Source of the DNA: Reticulitermes speratus
Lineage: Eukaryota > Arthropoda > Insecta > Blattodea > Rhinotermitidae
Assembly (NCBI GenBank): GCA_021186555.1
Contig: JAJKFL010000005.1
Coordinates: 8,707,178-8,771,177, forward strand
Direction: 5' to 3'
Length of the DNA stretch: 64,000 nt
Both the position numbers and the translations under genes were made by a program. Positions 34,806 through 46,258 of this stretch are shown here, in pieces (the stretch's first letter is position 1; each line of letters opens with the position of its first letter). The notes under the pieces are model-generated. The model did not search any database and was not told where the DNA came from. It saw nothing but the letters and a program-made list of their open reading frames with translations.

Positions 34806-35260
34806 ATGGGTCTCCAATCCGCGGCCCGTCAGGTTGTATTATGCAGCCCGCGGCCACATTTGTAAATTTTGTATACGCTATAAAGATTCATAGTAATTAT
34901 GTTAGATATACCGCTCACTCCAGACTCTCAGTGGTAATCAGAATTGGAAGGGTACGATGGGCTGGACATGTTACAAGAATGGAAGTAAATTCTATGCCTA
35001 GGAGACTGATGTATATGCAACCGGAATGACCAAGAAAAGTGGGAAGACGGCTCGGCAGGTGCAGAGATGGTGTGGGAAATGATGAAACGATGCTGGGAAT
35101 AAGGAGTTGGTGGGCAACAGCTATGAACCGTGAAGAATGGAGGAAACTTCTGAAGGCGGCCAAAACTCTTTATGAGTTGTAGTGCCGATGACGATGATAA
35201 TACCGCTCACTGTTATTTTCTCACGTGCGGCCCGCGAACCAGCCCACAATAACAGGTGTG
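34806..35260. mobile_element. hAT-like repeat (GCGGCCCG ends) holding a LINE tail
   Basis: The left end GGGTCTCCAATCCGCGGCCC and the right part GTGCGGCCCGCGAACC resemble hAT-type MITE ends seen in many animals. The interior is filled by a LINE fragment at 34920-35200. Boundaries are approximate. Confidence 0.4.
34920..35200 (+). pseudogene. LINE 3' end (family X4) with target duplication
   Basis: Flanked by TACCGCTCACT at 34909-34919 and 35201-35211, an exact 11-bp duplication. Translation gives VIRIGRVRWAGHVTRMEVN and, after a stop, WWATAMNREEWRKLLKAAK, then LYEL. That is the very C-terminus of a non-LTR ORF2. It ends in a GATGA-type tail. Severely 5'-truncated. Confidence 0.85.
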
Positions 35261-35689
35261 GTCCTTTGCCCTAAACATTTCGGACGCACATGATATATGT
35301 GGTTATATTTGATAAGTAAAACTTGTGCTTGGACTGAGTATATTATAATTCTGTTATATTTAAACACAAAGGGGGTGAATCACCTTAAAATTAAGAAAAA
35401 ATGCATGGCCGAACTTACAGAAGGTGAACATAGGCCTTCTGAAGCATGGTTTCCGACTGACGGCCTCCTGAAGACCAAAAACGTTCTCAGAGCGTCCAAC
35501 TTGAGCTTCAAAGCAGTACGTTGCGTGTCGGTACAGAAATTACCTGACACGTTGGAAAACTCCTGTCGTGTAGTTCATCTCATATTCTTTCTACATTCTT
35601 CGTTACAAGTCCTCGATATTAATGAATTCTGTAGCTAAAAACAGCTGACTTGATATATCACCAGATATAAAAATCTAAGGATTAAAATG

Positions 35690-35963
35690 AATGGAATAAG
35701 AAGACCGTACTTTTAGTCCACTTTGTCATATGCACTGTTCCGGAAAAAATTCGTTCAAGAATTCCCGAACTGCAAGAAGAAAGAACACAATCATGCATGA
35801 ACCATAAATGAAACCTAGTCTGCAGATCTACATCTTCCAACAGCTCTGGAAGGACGTTTCGTGGAAGATCCTGGTAAACAACTCCCGTCAGACGTTTTGG
35901 AAGGAAGTAGTGTCCCAGAAGTCTGTCTCCTGCAATGCTGGCATAGAAGCTGAAGGTGGACAC
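35690..35963 (-). pseudogene. Tc1/mariner-type transposase fragment
   Basis: Minus-strand ORF with IAGDRLLGHYFLPKRLTG, LPELLEDVDLQTRFHLWFMH and D. This is the segment ahead of the second catalytic aspartate in the insect transposases whose N-terminus appears at 31159-31721. The usual HDGAPAHF motif is degraded to HDCVLSSCS. No termini were found, so this is an isolated fossil. Confidence 0.7.
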
Positions 35964-35989
35964 AGAAAATTTTCTTCAATTATCAGAAG

Positions 35990-37490
35990 GCCCTAACTCG
36001 GAAGTCATGCATCAGAAGGCCTATGCTCATATAAAAATGTTGTCTTACTCTGCTGTGTAGATTCACGTTCTGTAAGCTTGTCCGTGCATTTTTCATTCAT
36101 CCTTTTCATACTTATTACATTACATACATACCTAGTATCTTCTACAACCCTTACGTTACGAACCTGATTATTAATTCAGACTTGTATTGTTTGATAATCC
36201 ATGCAGATGGCATTTCGCCTTGCTTGGAGAATGATGTTAGCTAACAATAGCCTCAAAATGCTTATCTCTCTAAACTGTGCAAATAAGATTGCTTCTCTGT
36301 TTCATTAAATATCAGGGATGTTCACAATGTCTCCAGCAGCATTCAAGAGCAAAGACGCGTTCCTTCTCGCAAGGATTACAATCCTGCTGCAATCTCATTT
36401 TTACGTGATGGGTGTATTTTCACAACGAGATTCTGGGAACCGAGTCATGGCGTTAAAAGTAATACAACTGGTATGGAAGAAAATTTGTAATACCTCCATC
36501 CCAGTGACTCAGTAATTTGCAAATGGAGAGCAAGAAATCTCACTACAAATATCATCTGTCTGTGTTTTAACGGTATCAGTACACCTACTACATAGTTGGC
36601 CGATACGTAATCGTGTCTAGTTGCAGTTTCAGTATTAGCGGCAGTGAGGTTTCTGGCTCTGCCGACAGAACCCTTATTTACTGTACATTTGCCCGTAACG
36701 CACAATCTTTCGTTTACTCGTCTTGACAGGTTTTGTCTACACTTACATTTTGGATATCGTTAAGCCTTACATGCCATCGTTCTTGCCAAGCAAGGGCCGT
36801 AATTAAGACCAATAACTGAAGATTTTTACCGAAGCATTGAAAGGGTTAATGACATTAAGGCAACCACATATTTATTTCAAATTGTCATACAGGTTTCACG
36901 TAATCATACCTCAAATGACGTTATTCTCCGGTCACCTTTTCATGTAAGTGTCCTTATGCTTCTTTATTCAGACGCAGACTCCTTACTGTTTGCTATCGTT
37001 GATTATTTCATTCTTCTTTTACACTTTTTCTGCCTTGTCTAATTCAGCGATACCCATCACGTGACCTTCGAAATAAACTATATGAGACAACGAATTTTCA
37101 GGTTCCAATGGAATTTCTGCCTAGGAGGCATTAGAGCCATCTGGGCGCTTGTTAAATAGATGATAAAAGGGCGGTCACGTATCATATTTACAAGGAAACT
37201 TTATTTTAGTCAGTACAACTCTTCAGTGAGATATTGTGCTTCTATAATGGTGAATCTTTTGAGCCGTAATATAAATCTGCGAGGTTTTTCAGTAAGCTAA
37301 AGAACGCCACACTGAAGCACAGAACTGGTTTCACACACAGGTCTTTAGTCTAGACATCTTTCTCTGAAAGCAACCAGCAGATATGTAAAGTATTTTGAAG
37401 AGACTAGAAAGTTTCCGCTCATCTATGCAATATTAAATGAATTTTGTGTTTTTTACATTATCCGTAATCCGTGCGTTATTCGAATATATA
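35990..37490. other. No recognised feature
   Basis: No motif-bearing ORF and no clear repeat structure. Confidence 0.5.
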
Positions 37491-37669
37491 TACAATAATG
37501 GTACCAACAAACGCACACAAATGTACTGAAATTAGTTTATATGCACAATGGCCTCCTACATGTTTCGGCAAACCATGGCCACCTGTTTTAGCCGAAACAT
37601 GTAGTAATTTACTGTATACGTAAACTAATTTCAATGTACTTGTGTGCATTCGTTGGTACCATTATTGTA
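37491..37669. mobile_element. Minimal foldback element
   Basis: Arms TACAATAATGGTACCAAC (37491-37508) and GTTGGTACCATTATTGTA (37652-37669) are perfect inverted repeats, with diverged inner arms. Two facing GAAACATGTAG motifs sit back to back at 37551-37612 with little between them, so the hammerhead-like 5' cores are reduced. Confidence 0.8.
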
Positions 37670-38456
37670 TACCATTTTGTTTTCCTTTTAAGCCCTTCTT
37701 AACACAGCCAAATACTCCTAGGCCAAGTAATTCGTTTCTTTTGAAAAATAATAAATTCTCTGTTACTCTGTTTCTTGTAGTAACAGTACTTTATTCTGCA
37801 ATATGTTCGTGTACACAGAAATTACACAAGTAATATTAAGTGTGGATTCGTTTGCGCTGTAAACATTTTAATAATCTTTAATTTAAATTTCATCGCCTCA
37901 AAGCTACAACACTGCATGCTTGTAGCCGGCCCACACTGAATATTTTGTGTAAGTCTCATTTAAAAACGCCAGTCCACAACGTAAGATGTACGAAAATCGA
38001 CACTGATCAACCGATTAAAGGTGAGAGAAAGACGCCAGATGCAAAGCAGAGGCGATTACATGAGTAATAAAGGAAGGTACATTGTCAGTCGTTATTATCT
38101 GCCGTTCTGAATATGTCAGTTTGGGAAATGTCGAACATGGGACTGAAGTGAAGTGTCACTTCATTAATGCTTATGTCGCTTTTATAGCAGCGTATAGCAA
38201 TGCGAAGAGTGGCATCAGTAGCTAATTTATCTGCCACACTGATGCATTCCTTCTGTAACATTTCTGATCTGTTAAACATACAAATTAAAGGACAAACAAG
38301 ATATGAACAGGAACAAGGATGTTTACACGAGCTTACATAGTAGATATTGACACGTGTTAAGTTCAATCTTTCATGCTGGTAAGGGATGGGATGCGGTGGT
38401 TTGCGGGCATAATGTAACCCCCCCGTTTGTGTGGACTGTAATTAATGGCCTTGGTT
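37670..38456. other. No recognised feature
   Basis: No supported gene. 38444-38456 is the left copy of the SINE-D target duplication. Confidence 0.5.
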
Positions 38457-38843
38457 CTTCTTCCATGGCGTTACAGCCCGGGGTGGGCCAAAGCCTCCTT
38501 CTTTTGGGATTTCATCCCGAAGGTTTCCTGGTCGGTAAGTGTGCATTCTGTAGTGAGTTACCTCGATCCTGATGAGACTGCCAGAACCATCTGGCAGGCA
38601 GTCAGGAGACTTGGGTGAGAAATGGCTGCTTGAATTTTGCTTAGGGACACTACTAGTTCTACTCATGCCCGAAGGTTCTTTTACATGCCGTAAATTTACG
38701 ACATGGGACCGACGGCTTTACTTCCCCTCCGAAGGAAGTGGTGCTCCGGATTTTTTATCACCCTTAAAAATCCATCGCCCTCGAACCCGCGAACCTTGGG
38801 TCCAGTGGCGAGCACGCTAACCACTAGTCCACCGAGGGCGACC
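38457..38843 (-). mobile_element. SINE-D, tRNA-derived, full length
   Basis: Minus strand: head GCCCTCGGTGGACTAGTGG, B box GGGTTCGAGGGCG, a body with GGAGCACCACTTCC, and a 3' end CCATGGAAGAAGAACC. Flanked by AATGGCCTTGGTT (38444-38456) and AATGGCCTCGGTT (38844-38856), a 13-bp duplication with one mismatch. The family is distinct from SINE-A, -C and -E. Confidence 0.85.
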
Positions 38844-39347
38844 AATGGCCTCGGTTACGTCTTTCAAATTTACATGAGTATAGGTCGCTAACCTTTTATG
38901 CCTTTCGTATAATACTTGTGTGTAACATAACAAAGTCTAAGAGGCAATAAACTAATCTATGGAGATGATATAGCGGCACTGACCTGACACCTGTGTCAAT
39001 ACAGCATTATGTGCTGAGGATTCACTTGACTCTATGGGTTACCAGCTGACCACTGTGCACTGTAATAATCCACGCCAGACTAATCAACAGAGTTACCAAA
39101 CCAATTTTAAGAAGAATTAAATATTTACAGTGAAGCTTTCAACCTCTCACTCTCACATTCGTTTCATCGTCAAGACAGTCACGATCAGATCTGTCGAAAC
39201 TGGACGCAGTTCCTCTTCTGCACCTCACAGTTCTCTCAGTCCGTTATTAACTCTGATCATAAAATGCTTCAGTTACAGAATCCGTTTTAAATAGTTTCGT
39301 CATATAATATTCCACAATGAATGAACTATTATCATTATCATCATCAT

Positions 39348-39512
39348 CAGGGATGCACAAATTTTGCAGAAAACTAGGACCCACCCCAAAATTCTGGGCG
39401 TCAGGTGGGTGAAATGAATCAAATTGCATACGGAGGACTCAAAAATATTTGGCACCACCGTAAAAATATAGTCGCCCGGGCGACCTGGTGCCCGGGGTTT
39501 GTGCATCCCTTG
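39348..39512. mobile_element. MITE with CAGGGATGCACAAA ends
   Basis: Terminal inverted repeats AGGGATGCACAAA and TTTGTGCATCCCT. A longer diverged relative lies at 62645-62892 (shared CTAGGASCCACC and CAGGCGCCCGGG-like blocks). Probably hAT-derived. No target duplication was confirmed. Confidence 0.6.
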
Positions 39513-40260
39513 TTGTTGTAATTGTTGTTGTGGTTGTTGTTTATTTGTAGAAGAATAGCATACCATTGTTCTCAGGCGTCATATAAAGCGCGCAATGGAA
39601 AAATTAAGATAACCAGCTGGACTATGTGTCTTATCTTCCCTTCTTACATATCGAGGTAAATAAAAATTAAATTTAACAGGAATGGGTACTTCTGTAAAAA
39701 GTTAAATTTAACAATCATGCGTATTTTTGTAGGAAGCTACATTTAAAAAGAATGCCGTGAAATAATTAGATGCACTGTCTTAGATAAATTAAAACAAAAT
39801 TTAAAAAACATTAGCAGTCACCTTCAAATAAAGATTGGTAGTAATGTTCCTCTGATGTAATCAGATTGGAGGAAGCACTTCTACTAGGACCTAAGGAGGA
39901 TGAAACGTGGAATTTGAGGATATTCCTTATCCAAAGACTTGGCGATTTGTACACGTCACCTGATGTTTATAGAATAATGATCTGTTGGACTGAGTATGTG
40001 GCAAAGATGGAAAAGAAAAGAAATGTATAAAGAAAATTGATGAGATAACCGTACACGGGTATGACGTAGATGTAAGATGTAGTTTTGAAAGCTAATCTGA
40101 GGTGTGTGTAAATGGCTTCGGAAGGGGTACAGTGGCAGGCTTTGAACATAGTTATTTACTGTACTGGAATTAGAGAGGGCCCCTTTTCCTTCACTTAAAA
40201 TAAAATTGAGTTAAGGCCTCATTTTGTAAACGGAATTGAACAGATGTGTTGGGAGTCACG
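39513..40260. other. No recognised feature
   Basis: A TTGGACTGAGTATGTGG near 39986 matches the terminal block of foldback elements (compare 35332), a solitary relic. Nothing else is supported. Confidence 0.4.
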
Positions 40261-40263
40261 TTT

Positions 40264-40418
40264 TATTGAGACAGACCTAATATTGCACAGCTCATTGGAC
40301 TAAATCTTTGTGATTATTAAGACAGACCTGATATTGCACAGCTTATTGGACTAAATCTTTGTGATTATTGAGACAGACCTGATATTACACAGCTCATTGG
40401 ACTGAATCGCTTTGATTG
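40264..40418. repeat. 56-bp minisatellite, about 3 units
   Basis: Three near-identical units containing GAGACAGACCTRATATT, CACAGCT and CATTGGACTRAATC. Confidence 0.85.
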
Positions 40419-40861
40419 CTTGCGACTGTCAGCTGCTCAAACAGTGTGACGGAAGGCATGCAGTTTAACAAGTAGAGCAAGGAACTATGCTAGTACATCT
40501 CTTCACACCACATATTGTTACCTGGATCCAGAGCCCGGTTCGTGAAAACGGGAGTACCACATGAAGAACGGTTCAGCGTTGAAGTGGGAACGCTTTATAC
40601 GTCAGTCATACTTCGAGAGTTATATTATGTGATAACAATTAACAAAATTTTACTTTCTGCTTACCGTTATATATTTTTCTTATTACCATACACGTAACCG
40701 TCAAACAAGACGTCTTACTTATGTGTTGGCAATATATCGTTTACAGCAATTTGTACTCGTGTTTCCGAAACGTTTCCTTTATAAGGACCTGTTCTTCGAA
40801 AAAAAAGAAAATCTTGGGCTTCAACTAAGGCTCCATCAATTGAGAAGATACATAATCATAA

Positions 40862-41112
40862 GAAAATGACAAGTATGTAACACAACACAGCACAAAATGA
40901 CAAGTATGTAACACAACACAGCACAAAATGACAAGTATGTAACATAACACAGCACAAAATGACAAGTATGTAACAAACAGCACAAAATGACAAGTATGTA
41001 ACACAACACAGCACAAAATGACAAGTATGGTAACACAAACACAGCACAAAATGACAAGTATGTAACACAACACAGCACAAAATGACAAGTATGTAACACA
41101 ACACAGCACAAC
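40862..41112. repeat. 31-bp minisatellite, 8 units
   Basis: Units of AAAATGACAAGTATG plus TAACACAACACAGCAC with small indels. Minus-strand ORFs of about 90-120 codons here (repeated LSFCAV-type peptides) are by-products. Confidence 0.9.
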
Positions 41113-41335
41113 CACTTTGCAGCACTTTGACATGTAAGATTAATGCTTGGTTGGGTCAAAGAATAAAGAAGCAACCGATATAAAAGTCCTTGCAATAGCG
41201 CGTGATTATTATTGACGTGCGTGTGTGAGTGAGTGCGTCACGCCCTGTCGATGTAAGCGACATTCGAGAGTAGTTGAAAATAGTCGCTAACAATAATCGA
41301 TAGTAACAAGCTGTAGTAATACACGTACCTACATA

Positions 41336-42647
41336 CACAGTGCGTCTAGTAAGTTTTAGGACTGGCATTATAAAAAGTATTTGCGTGAAAGAAATGACAC
41401 TTTTATTGTTTAGTTTTCGACATACATCCCTTCTAACTGTACACACTGATTTGCACGGTCATACAGCTTCTGGATGCCTTTGTAGAAGTCGTCCTTTGCA
41501 ATGGTGTTTAATGTACTTGTCACGGCTTTCTGGATGTCCGAAATCGAGTCAAAAAGACGCCCCTTCAAGTGGGATTTCACTTTTGGGAACAAAAAGTAAT
41601 CAGCAGGTGCTAAATCTGGCGAATACGGAGGGTGGTCGAGGACAATCACTTTTCGTTTGGCCAAAACCTGCTTGACGATTGTCGCGTTGTGGGACGGGGC
41701 GTTGCCGTGCAAAAGGAACCAGTTACCAGATTCACACATGCCCGGTCTAACACGTCGAATTCTGTTTAGGAGTCTTTCCATTACACCTTTGTAGTACACT
41801 GCATTGATAGTTTGACCCTCCGGAACAAATTCTTTGTGGATTACGCCTTGCCAATCGAAGAAAATCACCAACATGGTCTTCAAACGAGACTTCTGAAATC
41901 GCATTTTTTTTTACCGTGGCGAGTTTGCTCCGACCCATGCAGCGGATTGACGTTTAGTGGTCGGATCGTAGGCAAAACACCACGTCTCATCGCCAGTTAC
42001 AATCTTCTTAAAGAAGTCAGGATCACTGTCTGCTGTGGCAATCAAATCTCGGCAAGCTGCAATTCTCCGGTCTTTCTGCTCTGGAGTCAAAGAGTGTGGA
42101 ACAAAGCGCGAACAAATCTTCCGTTTTCGCAAATCTTCAACTACAACCTTTCTCACTGTGTCCTTGCCAATGTTCACCTCGTCTGCTAGCATTCTTAGCG
42201 AAAGATGACGGTTTTGAAGCAACAATTGAGAAATCTTCTCGACATTGTTGTCATTGCGACACTCCGTAGGCCGGCCACTCCTGGGGTCGTCTTCAGTGTC
42301 TTCTCGTCCATCACGAAATCGTCCATACCATCGGAAAACATTCGACCGGGATAGTGCTTGGTCCCCATAAGCTGCATTTACCATTTGGAGATTTTCCGTC
42401 GCACTTTTTCCAGCTTTAAACAGAACTTTATCGCTAATCGTTGCTCGATACTCAAATCCATGACGAGGCTTTCCCACACAGCTTCGTTTCACGCCACAAA
42501 TCACAAATACTGCTCAACTCACTCAGACAACACTAAGCACACAACGTGTCGAGACTTGCTCCTACGTGTTTCTGTGGGTGACCGCCTGATGGCGCAGGTA
42601 GTATTCGCTCTGCACAATCAGTCCTAAAACTTAGTAGACGCACTGTG
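41336..42647 (-). mobile_element. mariner transposon, complete, 1312 bp
   Basis: Inverted repeats at 41336-41364 and 42619-42647 (CACAGTGCGTCTASTAAG then TTTTAGGACTG) differ at one base. TA target duplications lie at 41334-41335 and 42648-42649. The length is typical of mariners. It sits in a TACA-type microsatellite, which flanks it on both sides. The single transposase gene reads on the minus strand. Confidence 0.96.
41410..42504 (-). pseudogene. mariner transposase (DD34D), stop codon and catalytic mutation
   Basis: A cut-and-paste transposase acting on the flanking inverted repeats. The N-terminal helix-turn-helix region comes first (GKSATENLQMVNAAYGDQAL; NVFRWYGRFRDGREDTEDDP). The first catalytic aspartate is in VTGDETW. 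The second normally lies in HDNAPSH but reads HGNAPSHN, so aspartate is replaced by glycine. The third is in YSPDLAPADYFLFP, and exactly 34 residues separate positions two and three. A TAA at 41911-41913 splits the frame into 197 and 164 codons, and both parts remain in the same frame. The C-terminus reads CVQLEGMYVEN. About 360 residues in total, normal for the family. Both lesions independently predict no activity. Confidence 0.96.
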
Positions 42648-42649
42648 TA

Positions 42650-43125
42650 CATACGTACATACTTGCATACATACACACGTGCCTACACACGTGCTTACAT
42701 ACATACATGCTTACATACATACAGACATATACATACATACGTACGTACACACATGCCTACTCACGTGCTTACATACATACAGACATATACATATACATAC
42801 ATACATACATAAATACATACGTACATACTCAAACACATACATTCATGCATGCATATATACATACATACGTACAAACTCTTAAACACGTACATACATACAT
42901 AAATACATACGTACATACTCTTAAACGCATACATACTTACATACATACGCACATGCATACACACATGCTTACATACATACAGACATATGTATACGAGTAC
43001 ATACATACATGCTTGCATTCATACATACATACATACATGCATACATACATATATACATACGTACATGCATACATACGTACGTACGTACATACAAACATAC
43101 ATGCATACATATATACATACGTACA

Positions 43126-43157
<32 letters not shown>

Positions 43158-43165
43158 GACAGACA
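42650..43165. repeat. TACA-type microsatellite
   Basis: About 500 bp of degenerate TACATACA/TACGTACA repeats. All long ORFs here (YIHT-, CMYV-type repeats) are artefacts. The same repeat lies left of the mariner (about 41325-41335), so the mariner inserted into it. Confidence 0.92.
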
Positions 43166-43169
43166 GACA

Positions 43170-43650
43170 AACGTAATAGTTTAAGAAAAATAGTACTATA
43201 AAAAAAGACAAGCAGAGTTATTTTGTTATGACAAACAGGGCTCATTATTACGTCCTGAATGTTATCGCATTTCGTGCAGTATTGCTAAGTGATTTTATTG
43301 TAGAATGCCGCGGCACACAAGTCGAAAAAAGTTGGTTTAACTTGCCGACAGTCGCAGATAACCAGTGCAGTTGAATCAGCTGAAATCTGTGGATTGCGGA
43401 CTCGTGTAAATGGAATAACGCTGGAGACTTTAACGAGAGATTAAGACACGAAACAGTGGAGAATTCAGTAGCAAGACTTGGAGTTGACTGAACCTTATGA
43501 ACCTTACAAAGTTTTGGAGTTCACAATAAGAAGATGATGAATAAGGATAAATATCCAGCGACAATTGAGAGAGAAGCATTTTTTTCACCGAGATTTTTTA
43601 TGAGATACAGGGATGAAGAATAAAGTGCTTGGTTCGTTACAAGTATACAT
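43170..43650. other. No recognised feature
   Basis: No supported gene or repeat. Confidence 0.5.
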
Positions 43651-43654
43651 ATTA

Positions 43655-43870
43655 ATTTTTTTTATAAAAGATAAAAGGAGAAGTTTTCCCTGCCCTCCTG
43701 AGCTCCTGCTCAACCTCGGAACTAGGGGGTGTGAGTGGTCAATGTCAAGCTCTGGCCGCTTTATCCCCTGAAAAAGAAGCCTGTGCCGATTGTGGTAGAC
43801 ACTGGGTGGGCCCAAAAGGAGGTCTGGACCTGTTTCGGGATGAAAATTTCCTCCGAACGGGATTCAAAAC
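43655..43870 (-). mobile_element. SINE-C, decayed, minus orientation
   Basis: Shares AGCTCTGGCCGCTTTATCCCC, AAAGAAGCCTGTGC-like and GGTCTGGACC blocks with the complement of 45449-45733. The tRNA head is lost or unrecognisable. Confidence 0.6.
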
Positions 43871-43879
43871 AAAATGTCT

Positions 43880-45260
43880 ATAGCAGTTTAATTGTTTCTT
43901 CCCATATGTTTGGAATATTTCGTAAATTATCCCCCTTTATTGAAAGAAGTGTGCTGATCCTATACCTAACTTTGTGTGCGTGAACTTTCAACCCATTCTG
44001 ACGCAACTACAATTATGTTCAGGTCTAAATTTTTCTTTGAATGTTGAAAAATCCTAGCATGTCTTTTTTTTTACCTGACAAAGCTCAAAAAACATATCCT
44101 TACATGAGTCTTTATTAATTAGTCGGTAGAATGACTGCCAACGAGATGGGTCACCGGTGTGGTCTCCTTTAAAGCACAGGTTCCAGACAGCTGCGCTTCA
44201 TCCACCCCCCTTATCGAACAGTTTCTCTGAGAACTGCCTCAGGGTAAATTTACCGAAGCATAAATCTGATAATTTAAGCCAATTCTATAGGGGGCTCACG
44301 CGTCCAACTCGGCCTTCGCTTTAGGCTATAATGGCACGCTACGCAGATGGGGATGTAGCTTCAGGTTTACGTTGATCCAGCGCAGTGTCTCCAAACCATT
44401 TTTGTAGCTGGAACGATCAAAACTCTTTATAGTACGCCAGACCACAGTAAGGACCTGGATGGCTTTGCGGGTTGCAATGCCTGGTTGAAGGTTACCCTTC
44501 TGCAAAAGACGCCATAGTCGTAATTATATTTTGATCTTCTACCGCTGGCTTGTAGTGGTGATTAGAACGTACCTTGTGAACGAAGAACGCGAAGAGACTA
44601 ATAATTTGGATGCAAATTTATTTTAGTATATGGATATCTGCGGAAAGTGGGGAAACTCCTGGAGTACAGCCAAATTCCGTAGAGTAATTTCAGTAGAATT
44701 CTTCTGTACGCTCTTCCAAACGTTGCAAAACTCTGTCCAATTACGAGGCATTTGTAAAAGGTTAGCATATTGAGGTGAAGGATTTAAAACCGTAAGTCCG
44801 TTACTCAAGCACGATTGCCAAATCTGTTGGCTGTATACTATTTCTTTTCAAAAATATTCACATTCGCCGCCCATATCTGGGGGCCATTTTCTTTATTCGT
44901 AACCTGAATTGGCGCCATTTCGGGGTTACAGGAGACCCACTTCAATTGCTTTTAATTTTGTTCTAGTATCTACCGTTATGATAAACAGGATGAACTGACA
45001 TTTTGTAACCTGAGGCGCGTGGTTCTTTCTAGTCATGATATGATGGAATGATCATGTTCATGTGCAGGCCAGTAAAGAGCGGTTGGGAGCAAATGACAGG
45101 AAACTAGAAAAAATTGCATAACCAGGAGCTTTATAATATGTACCCCTCAACAAATATTATTCTATTTTAATTAGATTCATCCAGTTGTGTTATAATTAAC
45201 TGACAATAAGTTTAAAAATTTCGTCACACACAGACAATTTTATTATACGAGTATTTAATT
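43880..45260. other. No recognised feature
   Basis: Mixed-composition DNA with no motif-bearing ORF. Confidence 0.5.
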
Positions 45261-45270
45261 GAATAATATA

Positions 45271-45308
45271 TGCTACATGTTTCGGTCACATTTTTACCAT
45301 CTTCTGGC
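45271..45308 (-). ncRNA. Hammerhead-like motif, solitary
   Basis: Minus strand: ATGC, CAGAAGA, T, GGTAAAAATGTGACC, GAAA, CAT, GTA, GCAT. Stem I (ATGC/GCAT) is perfect and stem II short. Core U4 is changed to A. Confidence 0.45.
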
Positions 45309-45448
45309 ATTAGTATACGTTATCTCAAACCAGGGTGGACATGCGTTCTAAATATATATATATGTTTTTGTAATTTTTGAGATCTCACATATTTTACAAA
45401 TATAATTATAATGTAGCTTTTAAGGTTTTGATGTCCTACTCGTATATA

Positions 45449-45733
45449 CGGGCCGGGATAGCTCAGTCGGTTATAGCGACTCGCTACGGGCTGGACGGTC
45501 CGGGGATCGAATCCCGGTGGGGGCGAGATTTTTCGCAGCCGTCCAGACCGGCCCTGGGGCCCATCCAGCCTCCTATAAAATGGGTACCGGGTCTCTTTCC
45601 CGGGGGTAAAGCGGCCGGGGCGTGGAGTTAACCACCAACCCTCATCTAGTGCCGAGGTTAAAGAAAGAGTAGAGCTATACCTCTACTCCCCCTCTGGGCC
45701 TTCGTGGCCTGCTCTAGGGAGAACTTTACTTTT
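45449..45733 (+). mobile_element. SINE-C, tRNA-derived, full length
   Basis: Starts with the tRNA-like GCCGGGATAGCTCAGTCGG (A box) and has a B box GGGATCGAATCCCGG. The body includes GGGGTAAAGCGGCCGGGGC and ends in CTAGGGAGAACTTTAC. Flanked by TACTCGTATATAC at 45436-45448 and 45734-45746, an exact 13-bp target duplication. Not a functional tRNA. Confidence 0.94.
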
Positions 45734-46074
45734 TACTCGTATATACATTTTAGTTGTGTTACTAAAGGCACGCCACATTGTTTCTAAAATTGTTAAAATT
45801 ATGTACAACTTCTTCTGCATTGATTTGTATGGTTAATTTTATATGTACGCGTGTTTTCTTGGATTTCTATGATTTCAAAGCGTGTGATGTTATTCTATTC
45901 TGATGTTCACTCTTCTGTTGAATTGTGTGTGTTACCGAAGTTATTACGTTGTATCTGTGATTATAATTTTATTCTTTGGCAACTTCTTATAAATGTAGTT
46001 TTTTGTGCTTGCTATCTTCTACATCGCGTTGTTCATAGTAAACCAGACAACTGAATATAATTCCGGTGATAAAA

Positions 46075-46258
46075 TTAAGGAGAAAGAAATGGGCTGGACA
46101 AATGTCATGTATGGGCAAGAAGAGAAATGTGTACCTGGAAACCTGAGGGAAAGACCTCGGCGTTGTTGGGACGATAATATCAACATACGTTTTAACGAAA
46201 TGGGATGGGAGAACGTGGGCTGGATCAGTGTGGCTTAGGACATGGAAAAGTGGCAAAC
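46075..46258 (+). pseudogene. LINE 3' end (family X3), interrupted by SINEs
   Basis: Translation gives KEMGWTNVMYGQEEKCVPGN and RPRRCWDDNINIRFNEMGWE, then WISVA, a stop and DMEKWQT: the C-terminal tail of family X3. The 3' UTR continues at 46840-46935 (TTAATGAACCTCAGGGTTTC) after a SINE-C insertion. Confidence 0.8.

Larger units (their letters stand above)
31118..35347. mobile_element. Foldback element expanded by nested insertions
   Basis: The left terminus TAATATACTCAGTCCAA (from about 31118) and the right terminus TTGGACTGAGTATATTA (to about 35347) are inverted repeats, followed inward by CTTATCAAAT / ATTTGATAAG. Inside are hammerhead-like motifs facing outward at 31726 (minus) and 34766 (plus). 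Insertions inside it: a Tc1/mariner derivative (31159-31721), a pogo-like element (32189-34675) and a hAT-like repeat (about 34806-35260) that itself holds a LINE tail. Confidence 0.7.

Noticed and set aside
37551-37612. Back-to-back GAAACATGTAG motifs as two full hammerheads
   Set aside because: The 5' core (CTGANGA) is missing in both, so only the 3' half of the motif remains.
42679-43245. Long ORFs of repeated YIHT or CMYV residues
   Set aside because: Translation of a TACA-type microsatellite.
45449-45525. Possible tRNA gene (A and B boxes)
   Set aside because: The head of a SINE: it continues into a body and is bracketed by a target duplication, and the acceptor stem does not close.
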